From Stichopus chloronotus (Eukaryota; Echinodermata; Holothuroidea; Aspidochirotida; Stichopodidae): a stretch of 64,000 bases of DNA. This document shows, piece by piece, positions 46,393-60,327 of this stretch (positions are counted from its first letter, which is position 1; each line of letters opens with the position of its first letter). The notes beneath the pieces were generated by a model. That model did no database searches and was not told where the DNA came from. It worked only from the letters and a program-made list of their open reading frames with translations. The stretch lies in the NCBI GenBank assembly GCA_021234535.1, contig SFZH01000008.1:22035091-22099090 (forward strand). Direction: 5' to 3'. Made by a program: the position numbers and the translations under genes.

Positions 46393-49013
46393 CGGTCAAT
46401 GCCGCATGAAGACTGAGTAACCACTGGGAAAAGACTTTCTTGTTGTTTTCGTTAAAGAAGGGGGGGGGTACGTTTTACATTATAATCATTTAAAGGGTTT
46501 GTTAAAAATACTAAAGATTAACAATATGTATATGATTGAAGAGGCTGATTGAGTTGAAATTCTTCAAATTCACCCTTTTTTTAGCCTATCAAGTTTCCTT
46601 AACATACTAATTACAAATGGTTAAACTAACAAAATCCCATTTCTAAATATACAAAGGAATTCTAATAAAGTTAGCAATTAACGTTTTAATTTGTGCTTCG
46701 AAAATTCTTGACCATACACTTTTTCCTATTAGTACTTAGGCATATTCACCTACACGCATCCAGTACAAGTAAGGGTCAAAAATTCGAAAAGGATTAATAA
46801 CGACTGGATGTGAAACCTGAACAATTGTGTTAATTATAAGTATTTTCATGTGTTTATACCCTTTAAAATCCTCACAAACTTATTGTTATCAACTCAATGT
46901 GCCCTTTTAATTAAAGGGTAAAATATCAAAACCAAGACATAACATGCGTTTCCTCTGAAAAGCCTAAACAAACAACTTAAATTAAGCACACCACTATAGG
47001 GTCCGGTATGCATTTACAGTCAGTATTTTTTGTGTTATGTTCTCTATCTTATCCGCAAAAGTTTAACGTGTTCTCCGTCTCGGTCTTTACACCGTTAAGG
47101 AGACTACTATCATCAAAGAAGTCATCAAAGAAGTCAAATATTTTTTTAAACAATACGACTCACCAAGGAGTCGTCAGAGAGTAACACCAACCACGAAAAG
47201 CTCATTTTGAGGACTATCATCGAAGACCGTACGTCAGATTATCCATGGATCAGAAAGCTCCATTTTCCATGTTCTACTACAGACTCAGATTCGTCAGCAA
47301 TGTAGAATGTTGTTATGGTGCACTACGTCGGCATGCCAAGATAATAAGTGTGAAACAGTTGACCAAGTTTCCGATTATTAGAATCAAGAAAAGTTGAAAT
47401 AAGCACTTTTCGAAATATCCGTAGTCTCCAATATAACCTCCACTGAATTATATAAGATTATTTGATATAAAATTCGACAGTGTTACCGTGAAAACATTAT
47501 TTCAAACAACCCTGATACCAAATGTAACGTAGGGAGAGTTGGTCACGGGAAGCGAGAGGTCAAAGAGAATTCACTAGACATGCAGTGATTTAACGTGCAG
47601 AGAAAAATATTTCTTTGGCTTGATTCTCCAGTCACTGACTACATGCAACCTCAACGAAAGACAACTTACCACTTAACCAAGAGATGCATAAACTTATCAA
47701 CATAACAAATACGAACTTTAGCATGATAAAGGGCAAGCGTGCTTCAACAGGTGGAACACAAGTCAACAGCTGAGAAGGTAGCACGAGATAATTAAAAAAA
47801 TTCATTTAATGGAATTCCTTACATCAATTTCCTTACTCTTAGATGATAAGCTGTAATGTTTGGCTCCCTGGGGAAGACGGCTTGAAATTAAAAAGAGTGT
47901 GTCATGTGTGAATTTGCCTCGCTCCCGGTGTTTTCTACCGAACATGCACAAATGAAATAAAAGATTGCGAATTGTTATGTTCACTATTGTAAATCTACAA
48001 TAAACCCCAATTGGTAGATTCACTTTTCTCTCTTATGATTTAGAATTTAAAGAAAAAGATTTCTTCACAACCAAAATGTAATATTTACAAAGAGTTAAAT
48101 TTCGTAATGATCCTCATACCAATGAATTGTTACCAAGTCCTGCCAGCGGACACACTTGCCCCTTTTTTTCTTTTCTTTTTTTTGTCTTATGTAGTACAAC
48201 GAGAAAGGGGCCATGGTGTAATACTGGCACTGAAGTAACAGTGGAGAAGCAAGAAAAGTAAAATCTTGACTGACTACTCAACTTAATAATGATAAAATTA
48301 ATCCCCTCTAATCCATCAAGATAACCCCACTTTACAAGCACTACTTTTGGAGTAACTCTGATAGATTGCTACAAACATGTCTTAGTAATCTATTGTTTAT
48401 TTATTTAACCGTCACTGGTCATCTCAATAAGTTCACACAGAATCACGCTGCGTACTGATTTTATTGCCAGTGTTTATCACTGACGAATTATTCCCCCCCC
48501 CCCCCCCCCCATGTATGCTAAAGGATATAATATTTACCACACTTTGTTAGGAACAGGACAAACATTAATAACATGAAAATCGGGGGCGCTATATATTACT
48601 CACAAAACATTTTCCCTGTTTGGACCAATTTTCCGTAAGGATCTATGCAATCATGCATGATGGTGTATACAAGCATATGCATGTTACGCCCACAGCTGCC
48701 TATAAACAGTCAGCCAAAGATGCTTAATCCTATAGGTCGAAACGTTGTGGCGTGTTGATTTCTTAGTCTCGCAAAACTGTACTAGCAGACACCTTTAAGT
48801 GGGCTTGTGTGGCTATATGTCTGTCGATGTCTGACTATACAGTAGTTTTTCATATTTATTTGATGATGGTTAAGATCATCAAAATTTTGTGGTGTTGCAA
48901 GAATAAGGGCATTGTTTGTGTATTAAAATTCGAACAAGTAGGCATTGCACGGAGTTGTAAATCTCATCCCTATCACTTTTCAACGGTCATTCATTCATAA
49001 TTTCATGTACTTC
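46393..49013. other. no gene seen; poly-C run
   Basis: Non-coding. It includes a small hairpin ACGACTC/GAGTCGT at about 47156-47175, a 13-bp unit (CATCAAAGAAGT) duplicated near 47120, and a poly-C run at about 48493-48510 that may mark a difficult-to-sequence spot. Confidence 0.4.
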
Positions 49014-49905
49014 CGGCATAGGCGTCACCAGGTGGGGGACGGGGGGGGGGGGGACATGTCCTCTCCACTTTTGAAAGTGGAGGGGATATCATATCATTTG
49101 TCCCACCCACTTTTCAAATGAGTTATTTAAAAAAAATCACATGCATTTGCATTGCTGAGCTGATTCAAGTAGAATCGAACTTAAGAATCATTATCAATTG
49201 CACTGGAAATTAGAACAGCGCTTGGCCCTTTAATCCCCTTGCTCAGTCCGATATTAACTCTCCCCGCTTCGTCTGAGACCTCTGATAAAACTTTGTGCGA
49301 TGTTTGAACGATGTTTTAGAGTGTTTTGTGGAAGCACCCCTTCCCGCCCGAAATGGAATTCCAATTGCCCTACACTGCGAATCAGAGAAAACAACGACGC
49401 ATTTCAACTTCAAGTAATAAAGGCTACATGTATTCGCCGGATATGGTAGATCTTTATTGTTGAGTGCCGGCTAGGCGCTACACACCGCTCTGCTTGCCTT
49501 TTCTGATTATTATTATTAAAGTATCTGGGCACTTCACCACTGACGTCTCGCACCTACATGCACGTATTATATATACCACCTAACTCATCCCGGAGGTGAC
49601 GGCGCCACTTTTTCGATTTTTGTTTGAGATGGACGCTGTGTTATTCGTCGCCCTTAATTGGTATCACAACAGCATCTTTCTACCAGTATTTTCTGTCGGA
49701 ATTTAGTTTTGTGAGACAAAATTTCTCCTGATAGATATGTGCCTGATGTAACTAAAAATGGCTCAGGAAGGCCGTCTCTTGTAATCTAGGGGGTCTTCTG
49801 TACCCAAAAGTTTCTGGTACGCTACGCGCCAACTAATGGTGGCGCTCCGCTTAGATAGTATAGTGTCCCCCTCACTTTCTGAAACTTGCTGACGTCCATG
49901 ACAGT
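49014..49905. mobile_element. possible non-autonomous DNA element
   Basis: The left edge reads GGCGTCACCAGGTGGGGG, a long G run, then TGTCCTCTCCACTTTTGAAA. The right edge, read inverted, has GGACGTCAGCAAG, TTTCAGAAAGTG and AGGGGGACAC. These form a loose inverted pair. The G-run/TGTCC/CCACTTTT arrangement is one I associate with common invertebrate MITEs. No TSD was identified, so the borders are uncertain. Confidence 0.35.
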
Positions 49906-50569
49906 GTGCTGAGTTGTAAATTATTTTCATCAGTGTTTGAGGTCGCCCCTTGTGGATAGCAGTGCTTGATGTACAAGTTACTTAGCTTGGTAATCTAGTA
50001 CTGAAGCACATGTACATATGCATCAAACTTTCCACAAATATCTGCATTTGCGTAGTATTCCTAGAAATGTGTTGGCGTCAAAATATTCCTCAGATTCGCA
50101 CACGCCGTCACTCTGGATGTTTTGAATGCCCTGAAAAACGCGTTGTGCGTTTGTATATTCCATGTAGTACCCCCCCCCCCCCACACACACACACACATAA
50201 GGGCTACTGACCTAGCACGTTTCGATCGTATACTAAAATGGATGAAGAGAGGGTAGGAAATCAGCACAAAAACGGGGGAGTTGACAGCTTTGTGATGATA
50301 TCAGAAAGCAATGTAACTTTCCATGCGTTAGTACCTTAACTCACTCAGTATATTTGTACAGCGTAAATGCCTGCTACACAGTTATACAAGAACTCGAGCT
50401 GTTTACGCACTGCGAATATAATACTGCTAGTGCGGGAGCTAGCGGAGATTTGATTCACATCTCGAGTACGAAAAAGTTTGATTGCATGAATGGAAAGACG
50501 GTGGTGTAGGAACAAAGGAATGGATATTCTGAAATTTGAAAATGGTGTGTCTGGGGGTGGGGGAGGGTT
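49906..50569. other. no gene; poly-C/CA microsatellite
   Basis: A C13 run followed by (CA)n at about 50170-50197. Otherwise nothing recognised. Confidence 0.5.
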
Positions 50570-51690
50570 GAATGACCCCCAAATACGTTTAAATTACATC
50601 TTTGAGTGCATCGACGAAAATAGTCTGGTCAATTTCATGGCCCTGAATGCAAATCTGATGTTTTTAAGTGCACAAAATGGTGCAAAAGGCACTTAAGAAC
50701 TCCCTCAATCGACGTGATTTTCACATGATTTAAATCACATATCAAGTACGTCGATGAAACTTTGCAAGTACCGTCTTTGTATGCCCCTGATGACAGATCA
50801 ACAATTTTTAAGTGTGATATCTAGAAGCAACATAGGCAAAAAAAAAGCTTGTATTCCTATCAGTAATGTAAAAGGCTATGTTAATGGATTTGTTTGGATA
50901 AAACACACTGACACGACCTCTTTGTCACTTTTAACCGTTTCATAAAGGTATAGACATTGCAATACTCAACCACACAGACTTTCAAGCTGAAGTTGAAAAG
51001 TGTCTGTCTAGATGCTACTCTATGTGCATAAGTGAGGAACATTGGTTGTGCTGAAAGCGAGAGTTCAACGTCGGTGTTAGGTGACATGCGTTGTATATTC
51101 AGCCATAAAAGTCGATCGCCAGGTCGATCTTGCAATGACGTGCGCACACCTGCATGGAATTGTTCAATTTCAATTTCGGTGGAACGATAGAAAAAGTTCT
51201 AGATTATGTAAGTAAATTATGATATGGGTTGTTTGTGACTGCAGAAGAGTTTAGTGTGTGCTTTAATGGGGATTGCGAAATAGTTTGTAGTCTACATTTA
51301 AATATTCCTGTGAAGTGTGGAAAAGAACACCGCCATGTTTGGGACATCTTAAGTACATTTTGCACTAATCTGGACACTTATGAAATGCTGATCTCTTATT
51401 ATGGGCACACAAGCAATTTACCTGTGAAGTTTCATGGATGTTCTCAACAGGCTTCATGCTTTCAATGTGCAAAAACAGAACCCTCTGTAGGACGCTCTTA
51501 AGTGCCTTTTGCACGAATTTGAACTTCTAAGGACTGTTCATCTTTTATCAAGGGCATGCGAAGAATGTACTTGCAAAGTTTCATCGATGTACGCAATAGG
51601 CTATGTGCTTTAAATGTGCCCAAAACAGCGTCCTCTTTGGCTTTTCCTAAAGTTCATTTTGCACCAATTTGAGCACTTAACCCCAAAATT
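50570..51690. repeat. foldback of degenerate ~170-190-bp units
   Basis: The right arm (about 51330-51690) has two units with 'CTTAAGTGCCTTTTGCAC', 'AAGGGCATGCG' and 'GTACTTGCAAAGTTTCATCG' blocks. The left arm (about 50570-50825) holds the same blocks in reverse complement. The best pair is 50746-50771 against 51567-51592, 25 of 26 matching. About 0.5 kb separates the arms. No coding capacity. Confidence 0.65.
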
Positions 51691-54600
51691 ACGTTACTTG
51701 CTACAACAGAATCTATCTTTGTAATTATAAGCCTACTTGTAAGTCAGTATTTGTTAAAAATGTTGTAATTAACAGGCGAGGATCCAAGGTGGGGTCGGGG
51801 GGCTTTCCCGGTTTCAGCCCGCGTCCTTCTCACCACATTTAGGATTAAACATACGCAAGAAGGGCCATCTCTTGCAAACCTGGGAAAAAGTTTCTTTATA
51901 AAATAATTTCCAGAGCAGACGAAATTTTACTTTGCAGCAAAATTTTCACCATAACAGATACCTCTTAATGTATGGGAATTCCCGACAGTTACCTGCCACT
52001 ATTCGTTACACTATATAGGCTTACTACTAGTCGTGCGCCAGTTGCACCACTATTGGCTACATCACCACCGGTTACCCTGGTTACGTCACTATGCAGTTTC
52101 AGTCACTACTAGTAATGTAACGTGAACGCTGCTTACTTCATTCCACATGTATTTACTGCTGTCAAGTATTTTAAAGAAAGGAACCACCCTTAAATATTTC
52201 CCTTGAATAATATTATGTTAATTTGTCGGGTATTTGTTCTCGCTTACTTTGCCAAGAGGTGGGGTGGAGTGTGGGAACGCTATTTCCGTCAGCCTAGCTC
52301 TAGAGGGTATCCCTGTTCCCTGTAAGATCCCTGTCAAAGATGATGGCGCTCAACGTAAATCATGCTTCTCACAATTCTAGCTATCATATGCGTGATGACG
52401 AGCGAAACTTGAGTCTCCTCCAGCAGAATAAATTATCCGCTAAAAATTGTGGCAGGGAAAACCTGGGTGGGGGTGGGGGTGGGAATAAAAGCCAAATGAA
52501 AGAAAGTGAGGGCTAATTGTATGCTCCAATTGAAGGAGATCCCTTCCTTAGAATTCTTGTGTCAACTCAGCCTATCTGGTATGTATATACTGGCATTTTT
52601 CACAGATTGTCTGTTTTTTTTTTTCATTCATTGAGAAATTGCAAATAAAAAATCTTTATGTCAAATCTGATTATATGCAGCTTAGAACAACATCGATGTG
52701 TCATTCCCGGCCTTCTGTAAATTCAAAACCTTTCTTGTCATCTGATAGTGGCGCTCAATCTTAATTTGTCCTGAATGTGGGTGCTCTTCTGATTTCCCGG
52801 GTCAAAAAGACCCCAGATTCCCCGAGACGATTTACAATTCCGTAGGGTCGAGAAGCGATCAATGTGACGACGACAAACGCATGCTTGACAACCCTACATA
52901 ATTATGAAAAATTTTGGGCACAAAAAGTATATTAACAGTCTAGAAAATAAACGTGTCCTTTTATTAATGACATAGCAGAGATTTAAAATTGATAATGTGA
53001 TGATGACAAATGTACAAAAAATTTCAACAAGATTAAACTGTATTTTTTGAAGTTCTCTATTTTTCAAGTTCTTTATTTTTTCAAGTTCGCTTTTAAGGTC
53101 ATACTTTCGCACATCACACTTTTGATGCGTCACCGATTTGGGTGTTCATATTCCAACGTTAAACTTATCTACAAATTCAAAATACCAAAGTTTTCGGCGT
53201 GATTTTATCATTTTTTTCGAGCAATGTTGTGTTTGCCATGTTATTTTAATGCACGAAACAAGATAATGGATTGACAGACTTACCTTGCCAGTTTTAACTA
53301 TTCTTTTATATTAAAGGTATACATCCGTTGATTATAAACTTGTTGTTTCTTTGGAAGAATCTCGGATTTAAAAATACATTACCCATGTATCCTCCCCGCC
53401 CCCTTCCCCTAAACAACGTACATGGAGTAAAGGTGACCTCTCCTGTGCGCACTTTTCCAGTTAACGAATTTGAACTTAAAAAGTTAAATTCTTACTTTAG
53501 TTACAGTTTTCCCTTACGAACCCCTTATTGATTTAACAATTAGTTTTCATTTTCACATTTCTTTAAGGGTTTCTAAAACGTTGTACTTCAGAATAATGAA
53601 TTTCTAGCAGAGACTGAATTTAGTCAAAAATGTTCGGCCAGGTCACCCTCCCCATCGATACACCAACAAAATTACAAATTACCCGAGAACGAAACGTTAA
53701 GGTAAAAATTCTGTTAGTGATCGAATAAAATTTTCGATATAAACGTATTTGATTTTTGTTACATTTCTTAAAAAAAAAAAAAAGAACTTTTGCTCTCCCT
53801 GGCTTCTTCACCTTCAGTTTCAGACCGTTTTTGACAATACTGGCCTTAAAGAATTCGAATTATACAACAACAAACGATTCAGTGATGCTGTCTTTTTATT
53901 TATTTATTTATTTATTTCTTTGCCTATATAGGTGATCATTGACTAGAGTGGGAAACAGAGAAGTCTCCGAATCCTCTTAAAACTCTTAAAAAATACACCA
54001 ATAGGCGTTGATAATACACACCTGAGGGAAGTGCAAATTCATTGACAAACGTAAACCCCTTATCGCAGAGCAAATTGCTGAGCAATTTATTTAATTTTTG
54101 TAACAGAAAAAAAGTGATGACTTTAAATGGTGATGAATGTTGCACCAGATTACACGTTAGGGTATGGAGGGTACTTTAATGTTCATAATTTAAATGCAAA
54201 CATCACGCCTCCTTCCCTTGTAAGCCCCCAAGCCCCCCCCCCCCCCACACCAGCACATTTTCACGGCTTTAGTCAATTACCGGCCGACCTTAATTTACAC
54301 CTTTGTTACGAAACTTAACAAGTACAGTAAGTGTACCCTGAATGATGGTTATGTTGGAAGATAATTTTTTTTGTTTAAGTTTTAATTAGATTAAGCTTAG
54401 TCCTAAATGCTTTGTTTACCTTAAAGTAATTGAATTAATAATACCTTAGGTTGATTTGATTAGTCTAGAACGATTTAAGATGAGAAGAAAAATAAACTTT
54501 GTTGTTATTCTGGAGAAAACCTTCATAAGTTTGTTTTATTTGTGTTAACATCACTTCATGGTCTCAACGTGATGTGAACGACGAACCCAACTCATTCTGC

Positions 54601-55094
54601 CCCTTTAACAACATTACCGGCTTAATTGTTAAAATTAGTTTCAAAGTTAATGTGATAGGGTTTGTTACCAACCAAAAGAACTTACTGATCTTCTTTGTTA
54701 TCACGCAAAAAAAGTTAATGCCGTCAAATACACAGACTTAATTTTGGCCCCAAAATAATAAAACAAGAAAAATGTGAGCAAGGGTGACTGCTGCCGAACA
54801 AAAACTAAAGCAACGAAATTTTAAAATGTGTGAACGGACGAGAGTATATAATTGGATATACGGACGAGTGTATGTATTTGGATATATCCACTCAACTTCA
54901 TCACAATCTATTCTTCGAGTCCACCAAAATATTTTGCACTTAATATTTTAGCCACACCGTTTAAAAACATGCTCCAAAGTTGTACCCCTACATGCTTCCC
55001 ATGGGATTACGTACTTAGAATCCCAACAATGAAATTTTATGCTGAGTTTCCCCAAACACTCGCCCCTTGAAATTTTCATGTCAGAGATTTCTCA
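51691..55094. other. no gene seen; simple repeats
   Basis: AT-rich non-coding sequence. It contains a GGGTGGGGGTGG tract near 52465, TTTA repeats at about 53895-53918 and a C run near 54234. Open frames are short and unsupported. Confidence 0.4.
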
Positions 55095-58000
55095 CCGGCT
55101 CTCGTCAAACAACCTTTTGAGGCGTGCCTTCATCCGAGTTAGTTAAACAACTCGCCCAAGTAAAGCTGGATGTATCACTTGGTGACTCAGATATAGACCG
55201 CTGTCATCGTGTCGGAAACGACACAGTAAGGATGCTCGGCCAAGAGCTCTTCTTGTTACATTAACTTCATACCAAAGCAAACTCGCATTCATGAAAGCTA
55301 GAAGAAAGCCCAAGTCTTCGGGAATCGTAATTGCCTGACCCAGCAAAACCAATCCCTATTGAAAGAAACTCAAAAGTTACAGAAAGTCGATCGAGTTTGG
55401 TCTTCGGGCGGCATTATCTTTGCCATGATTAAGCCTGCAGATGGTCGCCATTCTAAAGTCACCGTTTCCAGTGCTCTTGATTTAGCCAACATGCAGTGAG
55501 CTGTTATTTCTATATGTCCTCTTATGTCATGACTTATTTACAGCTTTATGTAAATCTTCCACCTTGTTATTGTATTGATGAATGTTTCGAACCTTTTTCC
55601 TTTCAAGTTTCCCTTTTTTAATTGAAATTGTACTTTGTAAGTTTTGTTGTTTTGTTTTGTAAGTTTGTTCAACCAGTCACTCTTCTTTATTATACTTTAA
55701 GCGAATACTCTATACCAATAATATCAACACAACACTCAAGGACATGACTTTTAATCCTGATGGTTGTAACCACCCTTGTCATTATTATACTAAACAGGAA
55801 TTTGCCAATGCTTTTCCCGTAAATGACAACTGTGAGGGGTCTATTCTTCACATTAACGCCAGAAGTCCTTTGTAACAATTTTGACTCAATTATTACTATG
55901 CTACATTCACTTGGGAATTTCAGCTTTTCATTTATTGCAGTTTCAGAAACTTGGTTCAATATTACAACATTGCATAATTTGTACATATTGATGGCTACAA
56001 CTTAATTCAGAATGACAGGATTGGCAGAAGGGGAGGGGGTGTTGCTGTATACATCAAAAGTAATATCAAGTATGTAATTAGAGATGATCTCAGCAGGTAC
56101 CTCACTAATGATGCTGAAACTATTTTCATTGAGGTTCAAAATGGTAATCAAGCTAATGTTATCATTGGTATAATTTACAGGCCTCCTGACAACCGTCATA
56201 TGGCGTCCTTAAATGATTCCTTATGCAGCTGCCTGGATGTTATACGTAATGCACATAAAGATTGTTTTCTGGCAGGTGACTTTAACATTGATTTGTTGAA
56301 TGATGTACCTTCTTCCAATACCCAACTTTTTGTAGATACATTATCTTCATTTTTCTTTCAACCAACTATTTGATAAATTTACAAAGGTATGCGAAAACTC
56401 GTCAACATTAATCCATAATATTTTTACAAACAGGCGTTTACATTTACAAAGTGGCATTATCGTTTCCGACATTTCAGATCGTTTTCCTATTTTTAACATG
56501 TGTAAAGTGAATGTTAAGCAATCGTACTCCAAGGAAAATAGTTACTTCCATTGTATTAGTGTTAACAATATCTTAAGACTAAAGCAGGAGCTTTTAAATA
56601 CTGATTGGATAGATGTTATGTGCAATCAAGATGCCGACTCCGCCTATAGTAAATTCTCCGGCATTCTCAATGAAACTTTCAGCGATGCTGTCCTGTAATC
56701 AAACGTTCTAAGAAAGCTAACTATTTAAAGTCTCCTTGGATAAGCAAAGGTATCTTGAAATCTATCCGACACAAAAGTAAGTTGTTCTCCCGGTTTAAAG
56801 TTATTCATTCCCAAAGCGACAAAGCAAGGTATACTCATTACTAGAATGTCCTCTTTTTTGTAATTAAAAACGCAAAGAAAATGTATTATGATGGTCTGAT
56901 TGAGCGTAAGAAAGGTAACACAGGTGAACTTTGAAAAATCCCTAACAGCATCATTGGTAAGTCAAAACGTGAACATTCTCCCTCTGAGTTTAAGTCTGGG
57001 AACTTTGTAATTGATGATGATAATTGTATTGCAAATGAATTCAACAAATATTTTACATCCGTTGCTATGGATCTGTCAGATAAACTCCCTTTAAGTAACA
57101 GTGATCCACTTGTAGGTATAACTAATCAAAAAGATTCTTTCATGATTTTTCTTACATCTGCTAACGAGATATCCTTATTCGTGTTTTCAAGGATGGGAAA
57201 ACCCCGGCTATGATATTACAAATACCGTTCTTAAACATATATGCTATTGCATTACCTTTATCGCACATCGTTAACAGTGTCCAAAGTTAACCAAAGTTGT
57301 GATATTTGATTTTGAAATTTCTAACACCGATAACGTTTTTCTAAATCTTGCAGGAACCCCTGTCTCGTCCCCCTCTAGTAATACCAGGGAGGTGCTATAG
57401 AGACCTCCCTGGTAATTATAAGTTTCTGAGGAACTATCACTGACAATAAATTCAGCTGGAATGATCATATTCTGAATGTAAGTAAAAAAGTAGCTAAGTC
57501 AAGTGGAATGTTATATAAAATTAAGAATTTCATTCCCAAAGTACATTAGTTACATTTTACAATGCTGTAATTCTACCCCATATTAATTATAGCATATTAG
57601 CATAGGGTAACACTTGTAAAACATATTTGAATAACTTGTTATGTATGCAGAAAAGAGTTGTGAGGAATATTCATAACGCTCATTTCACTGCCCATACCGC
57701 TCCCCTTTTTATCAATGCTAATATTTTACCTGTTCGTGAGCTTTATAAGTATCAGTTGGGCATCGTTATATTTAAATTTCACAATGGACTTTTACCCCCT
57801 ACCTTCAACGACTTCTTTACCTACAACAACGCTCTATATAGTTATAGTACCCGTTCTAGAAATAATTTTCATATTGCCCGTTCTCGAACAAAAGTTAGTC
57901 AATCCCAAACTCGTATGTCGTACGTGTGGTGCAACCCTATGGAATTCATTGTACAGTGAAATTACAAGTAAAAGAAATATTCATACTTTCAAGTCGTCCC

Positions 58001-58341
58001 TAAAGAAGTATCTTTTTAGTTCATTGGCCTTTGATATTTAATTGTTTTTGGTTACCTTTGATGAGTGCATCTGTATTTTGTATGTTTCTTCTACCTTGGT
58101 GTTTCCTTTCTCTACCCTACTTTTCTGTTTTCTTTTGTTTCATTCACTTGTGTATTTCTTAAGGGGCCAGACTCGAAAAGTTCTGCTTAGGCCTACTTCT
58201 GGCTCCCCTACCCATCATTTACTTCAGTTAAGTTTATTTTGATGCTTGTCTTTATTTCTAAATGAGTTTTAAAATTTTCTGATATGTGCTGACATTCTTG
58301 TGAAGTTGTTTGATGATGGTAGAAATAAATTGAATTGAATT
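55095..58341 (+). mobile_element. internally deleted APE-type non-LTR retrotransposon
   Basis: 55095-55500 holds an ORF1 remnant: DSDIDRCHRVGNDTV, then, after frame changes, KARRK and VDRVWSSGGIIFAMIKP. From about 55740 comes an AP-endonuclease domain in broken frames: SILHINARS, GRRGGGVAVYIKSN, IIGIIYRPPDN and LAGDFNIDLL, followed by HLQSGIIVSDISD-like sequence near 56440. Then come fragments such as IANEFNKYFTSVA (about 57030). The RT fingers and palm, including any YxDD, are missing, with the deletion around 57190-57440. The C-terminal region resumes with FYNAVILPHINYSILAWG-like and LYKYQLGIVIFKFHNGLLP, ending LKKYLFSSLAF near 58035. The tail is AAATTGAATTGAATTT. Many stops: dead. Clade probably CR1/L2-like, uncertain. 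Confidence 0.82.
57382..57414. repeat. perfect 12-bp-stem palindrome in the RT deletion
   Basis: TACCAGGGAGGT, 9-nt loop GCTATAGAG, ACCTCCCTGGTA. It sits at the point where the retrotransposon has lost its RT core. It may be a remnant of a foldback insertion or a repair product. Confidence 0.85.
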
Positions 58342-60327
58342 TGTTGGCCACTGAATCGTTCCATCACACTTTCGCTAAACTAGGACATTGTTGTAACGCT
58401 CATACCAAAATGTGTATCTTACGGTACAAATGTTACATGGCCGTCTCGCATACTTGTAATTTGATTCTATTTACACAATTAAAATATCCAAAGGGTTTGT
58501 GTTAATTCAAATGTGAAAATTTGTACTCACATAAAAATTGTCCCAACTGAAGCGATTATTTTCTCCAGTTCATCTCTTCTGGTTTTTTTATTCATTTTCC
58601 TTTGTTTATGTATCACCAGAACGTCATGCCGAGGGGTGCATATTATCTATATTCACTACTTTTGAGGAACAAATACATTACACGGTCTATAAGCGGTCAC
58701 CTGAGATATAACTCAAGGGGTATTTTGCGTAAATCAAAGATTTTTTTTCACAAGCCTTCAAGCCAAAAGACTGGACATGAAAAAAGCCATTCCTTGACAT
58801 ATTCCTTTTACAGGGGCAAATTTTTATCCCCTCATGTATGACTGTCTTTGGGCACAGATTAAAAACAAATGCTAGGAATTTTCATTATATATATATTGAC
58901 GATTTTTTGGGCCTATGGTAATAATACTTAAGCTACCTACTGTGTTAGTTTGTAAGTAAAGGAAATGATTATTGGCTTTGCCGTTCCCCCTCAAGTCCAA
59001 AAAAAAAAGATAAATAAATAAGTGTACATTTTCCAGAAAATTGTCCTTTGAAAAATTCAAAAGAGAAATTGCCTCCCTGTACACAGGAGCAGTCCCACCC
59101 ATAAACAGAGGTAGCTGTAATCTACCTGAAAACTTGGATATCAGGTTAACGGGTTGGGTATATTCCACAATTTAGTGTCAATATATATATACATCTTACA
59201 CTCTCATACAAGAACCAAACCAACTATTTTCGTCGCGCAACCGTTTCGCAATCTGTTTTCCTGTGACATTCTTGGGGGTGCTCCTGGCTGCATCAAATGG
59301 TTTTCTATCTTTTCGTTTCTTTTAATTTATTGGTTAAACGTTCTAGACGTTTGAAAGTTTCTTTTGTTTTCAAGTTTTTCTTTTCTTTTTTTAATGAATA
59401 GACTCTTGGCGTAAGAAGAATGAAACACTTAAACTTTTGTAGATTTAACTTTGTAGACGCAACTGAGTAGGAGGAATACCATGTGTCAGGGGGAAAAGCT
59501 TCACGTTTTAGAGTACTTTTTGAGACGCTCAATCACAGTATCTGGTGCGTTTCGTCATATCAGATTTCCCAGTGGGGTGGGGAATAAATAACCCACCCAG
59601 GGGAGGGGAAAAAGTTAAGGCAACACCCAAAAAATAAAGCTTTGTATTTCTATGTGAACTTAAATGCAAAATCTGAATCTGAAGTTATTTTGGGAATACA
59701 AGACCCCCCTGACTAAGAGTTGCACACCTGAGGTGGGGGTTAGGAGGGGACCATCGGAAAAAATCAAACTATACATATTCGGATATTAAATTAGATGCTG
59801 AAAACGAATCTTAGGTGATTTGGGCCGTGCGCTCTTACCCCAGGGGTAGGGACACGGCGAATTCCTCTCGATTTGCATTGCAACACACTCAAAAACTAGC
59901 TATAAGTGTTAATAATACTGATATGGAAATGCTAGACAAACTTTGCAATGCCATAAAATGCCATAAAAAGGCGACGTATTGAATTTTGAACAAATCCACT
60001 TCGTCTCAAAGATGCACTTCAGGCAGTTATGCTTTTCAGTTGATTTTTTTAATTTTGAGGCCTACAAATTACTCTTCGAACAACTTGTATTGTTATAAAA
60101 GTCAGTTATTTTTCGCATCTGTCTTTACTTGTTCTCTTTGAATATTTTGAGTTGCTCGTATATTATCATACTAAGTTGCTACAAACGTGTGCGTGTTAAT
60201 GCTTGATTGATTATGTGACTTAAATAAAAGGACAGAAGAAAGGCCTCTTGCTCCCTTTCTCCTAGCCGCATACTATTGCCTTATTCATCGCCATTGAGTT
60301 CTAACCGGCCTCTTCTGCATTCCTCAC
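58342..60327. other. no gene seen
   Basis: Non-coding. No shared repeats or exons were recognised. Confidence 0.4.

Noticed and set aside
48493..48510. Long C and G homopolymers here and near 49040, 50170, 54234 and 60829
   Set aside because: Treated as simple repeats or sequencing-prone tracts. No structure beyond composition was seen.
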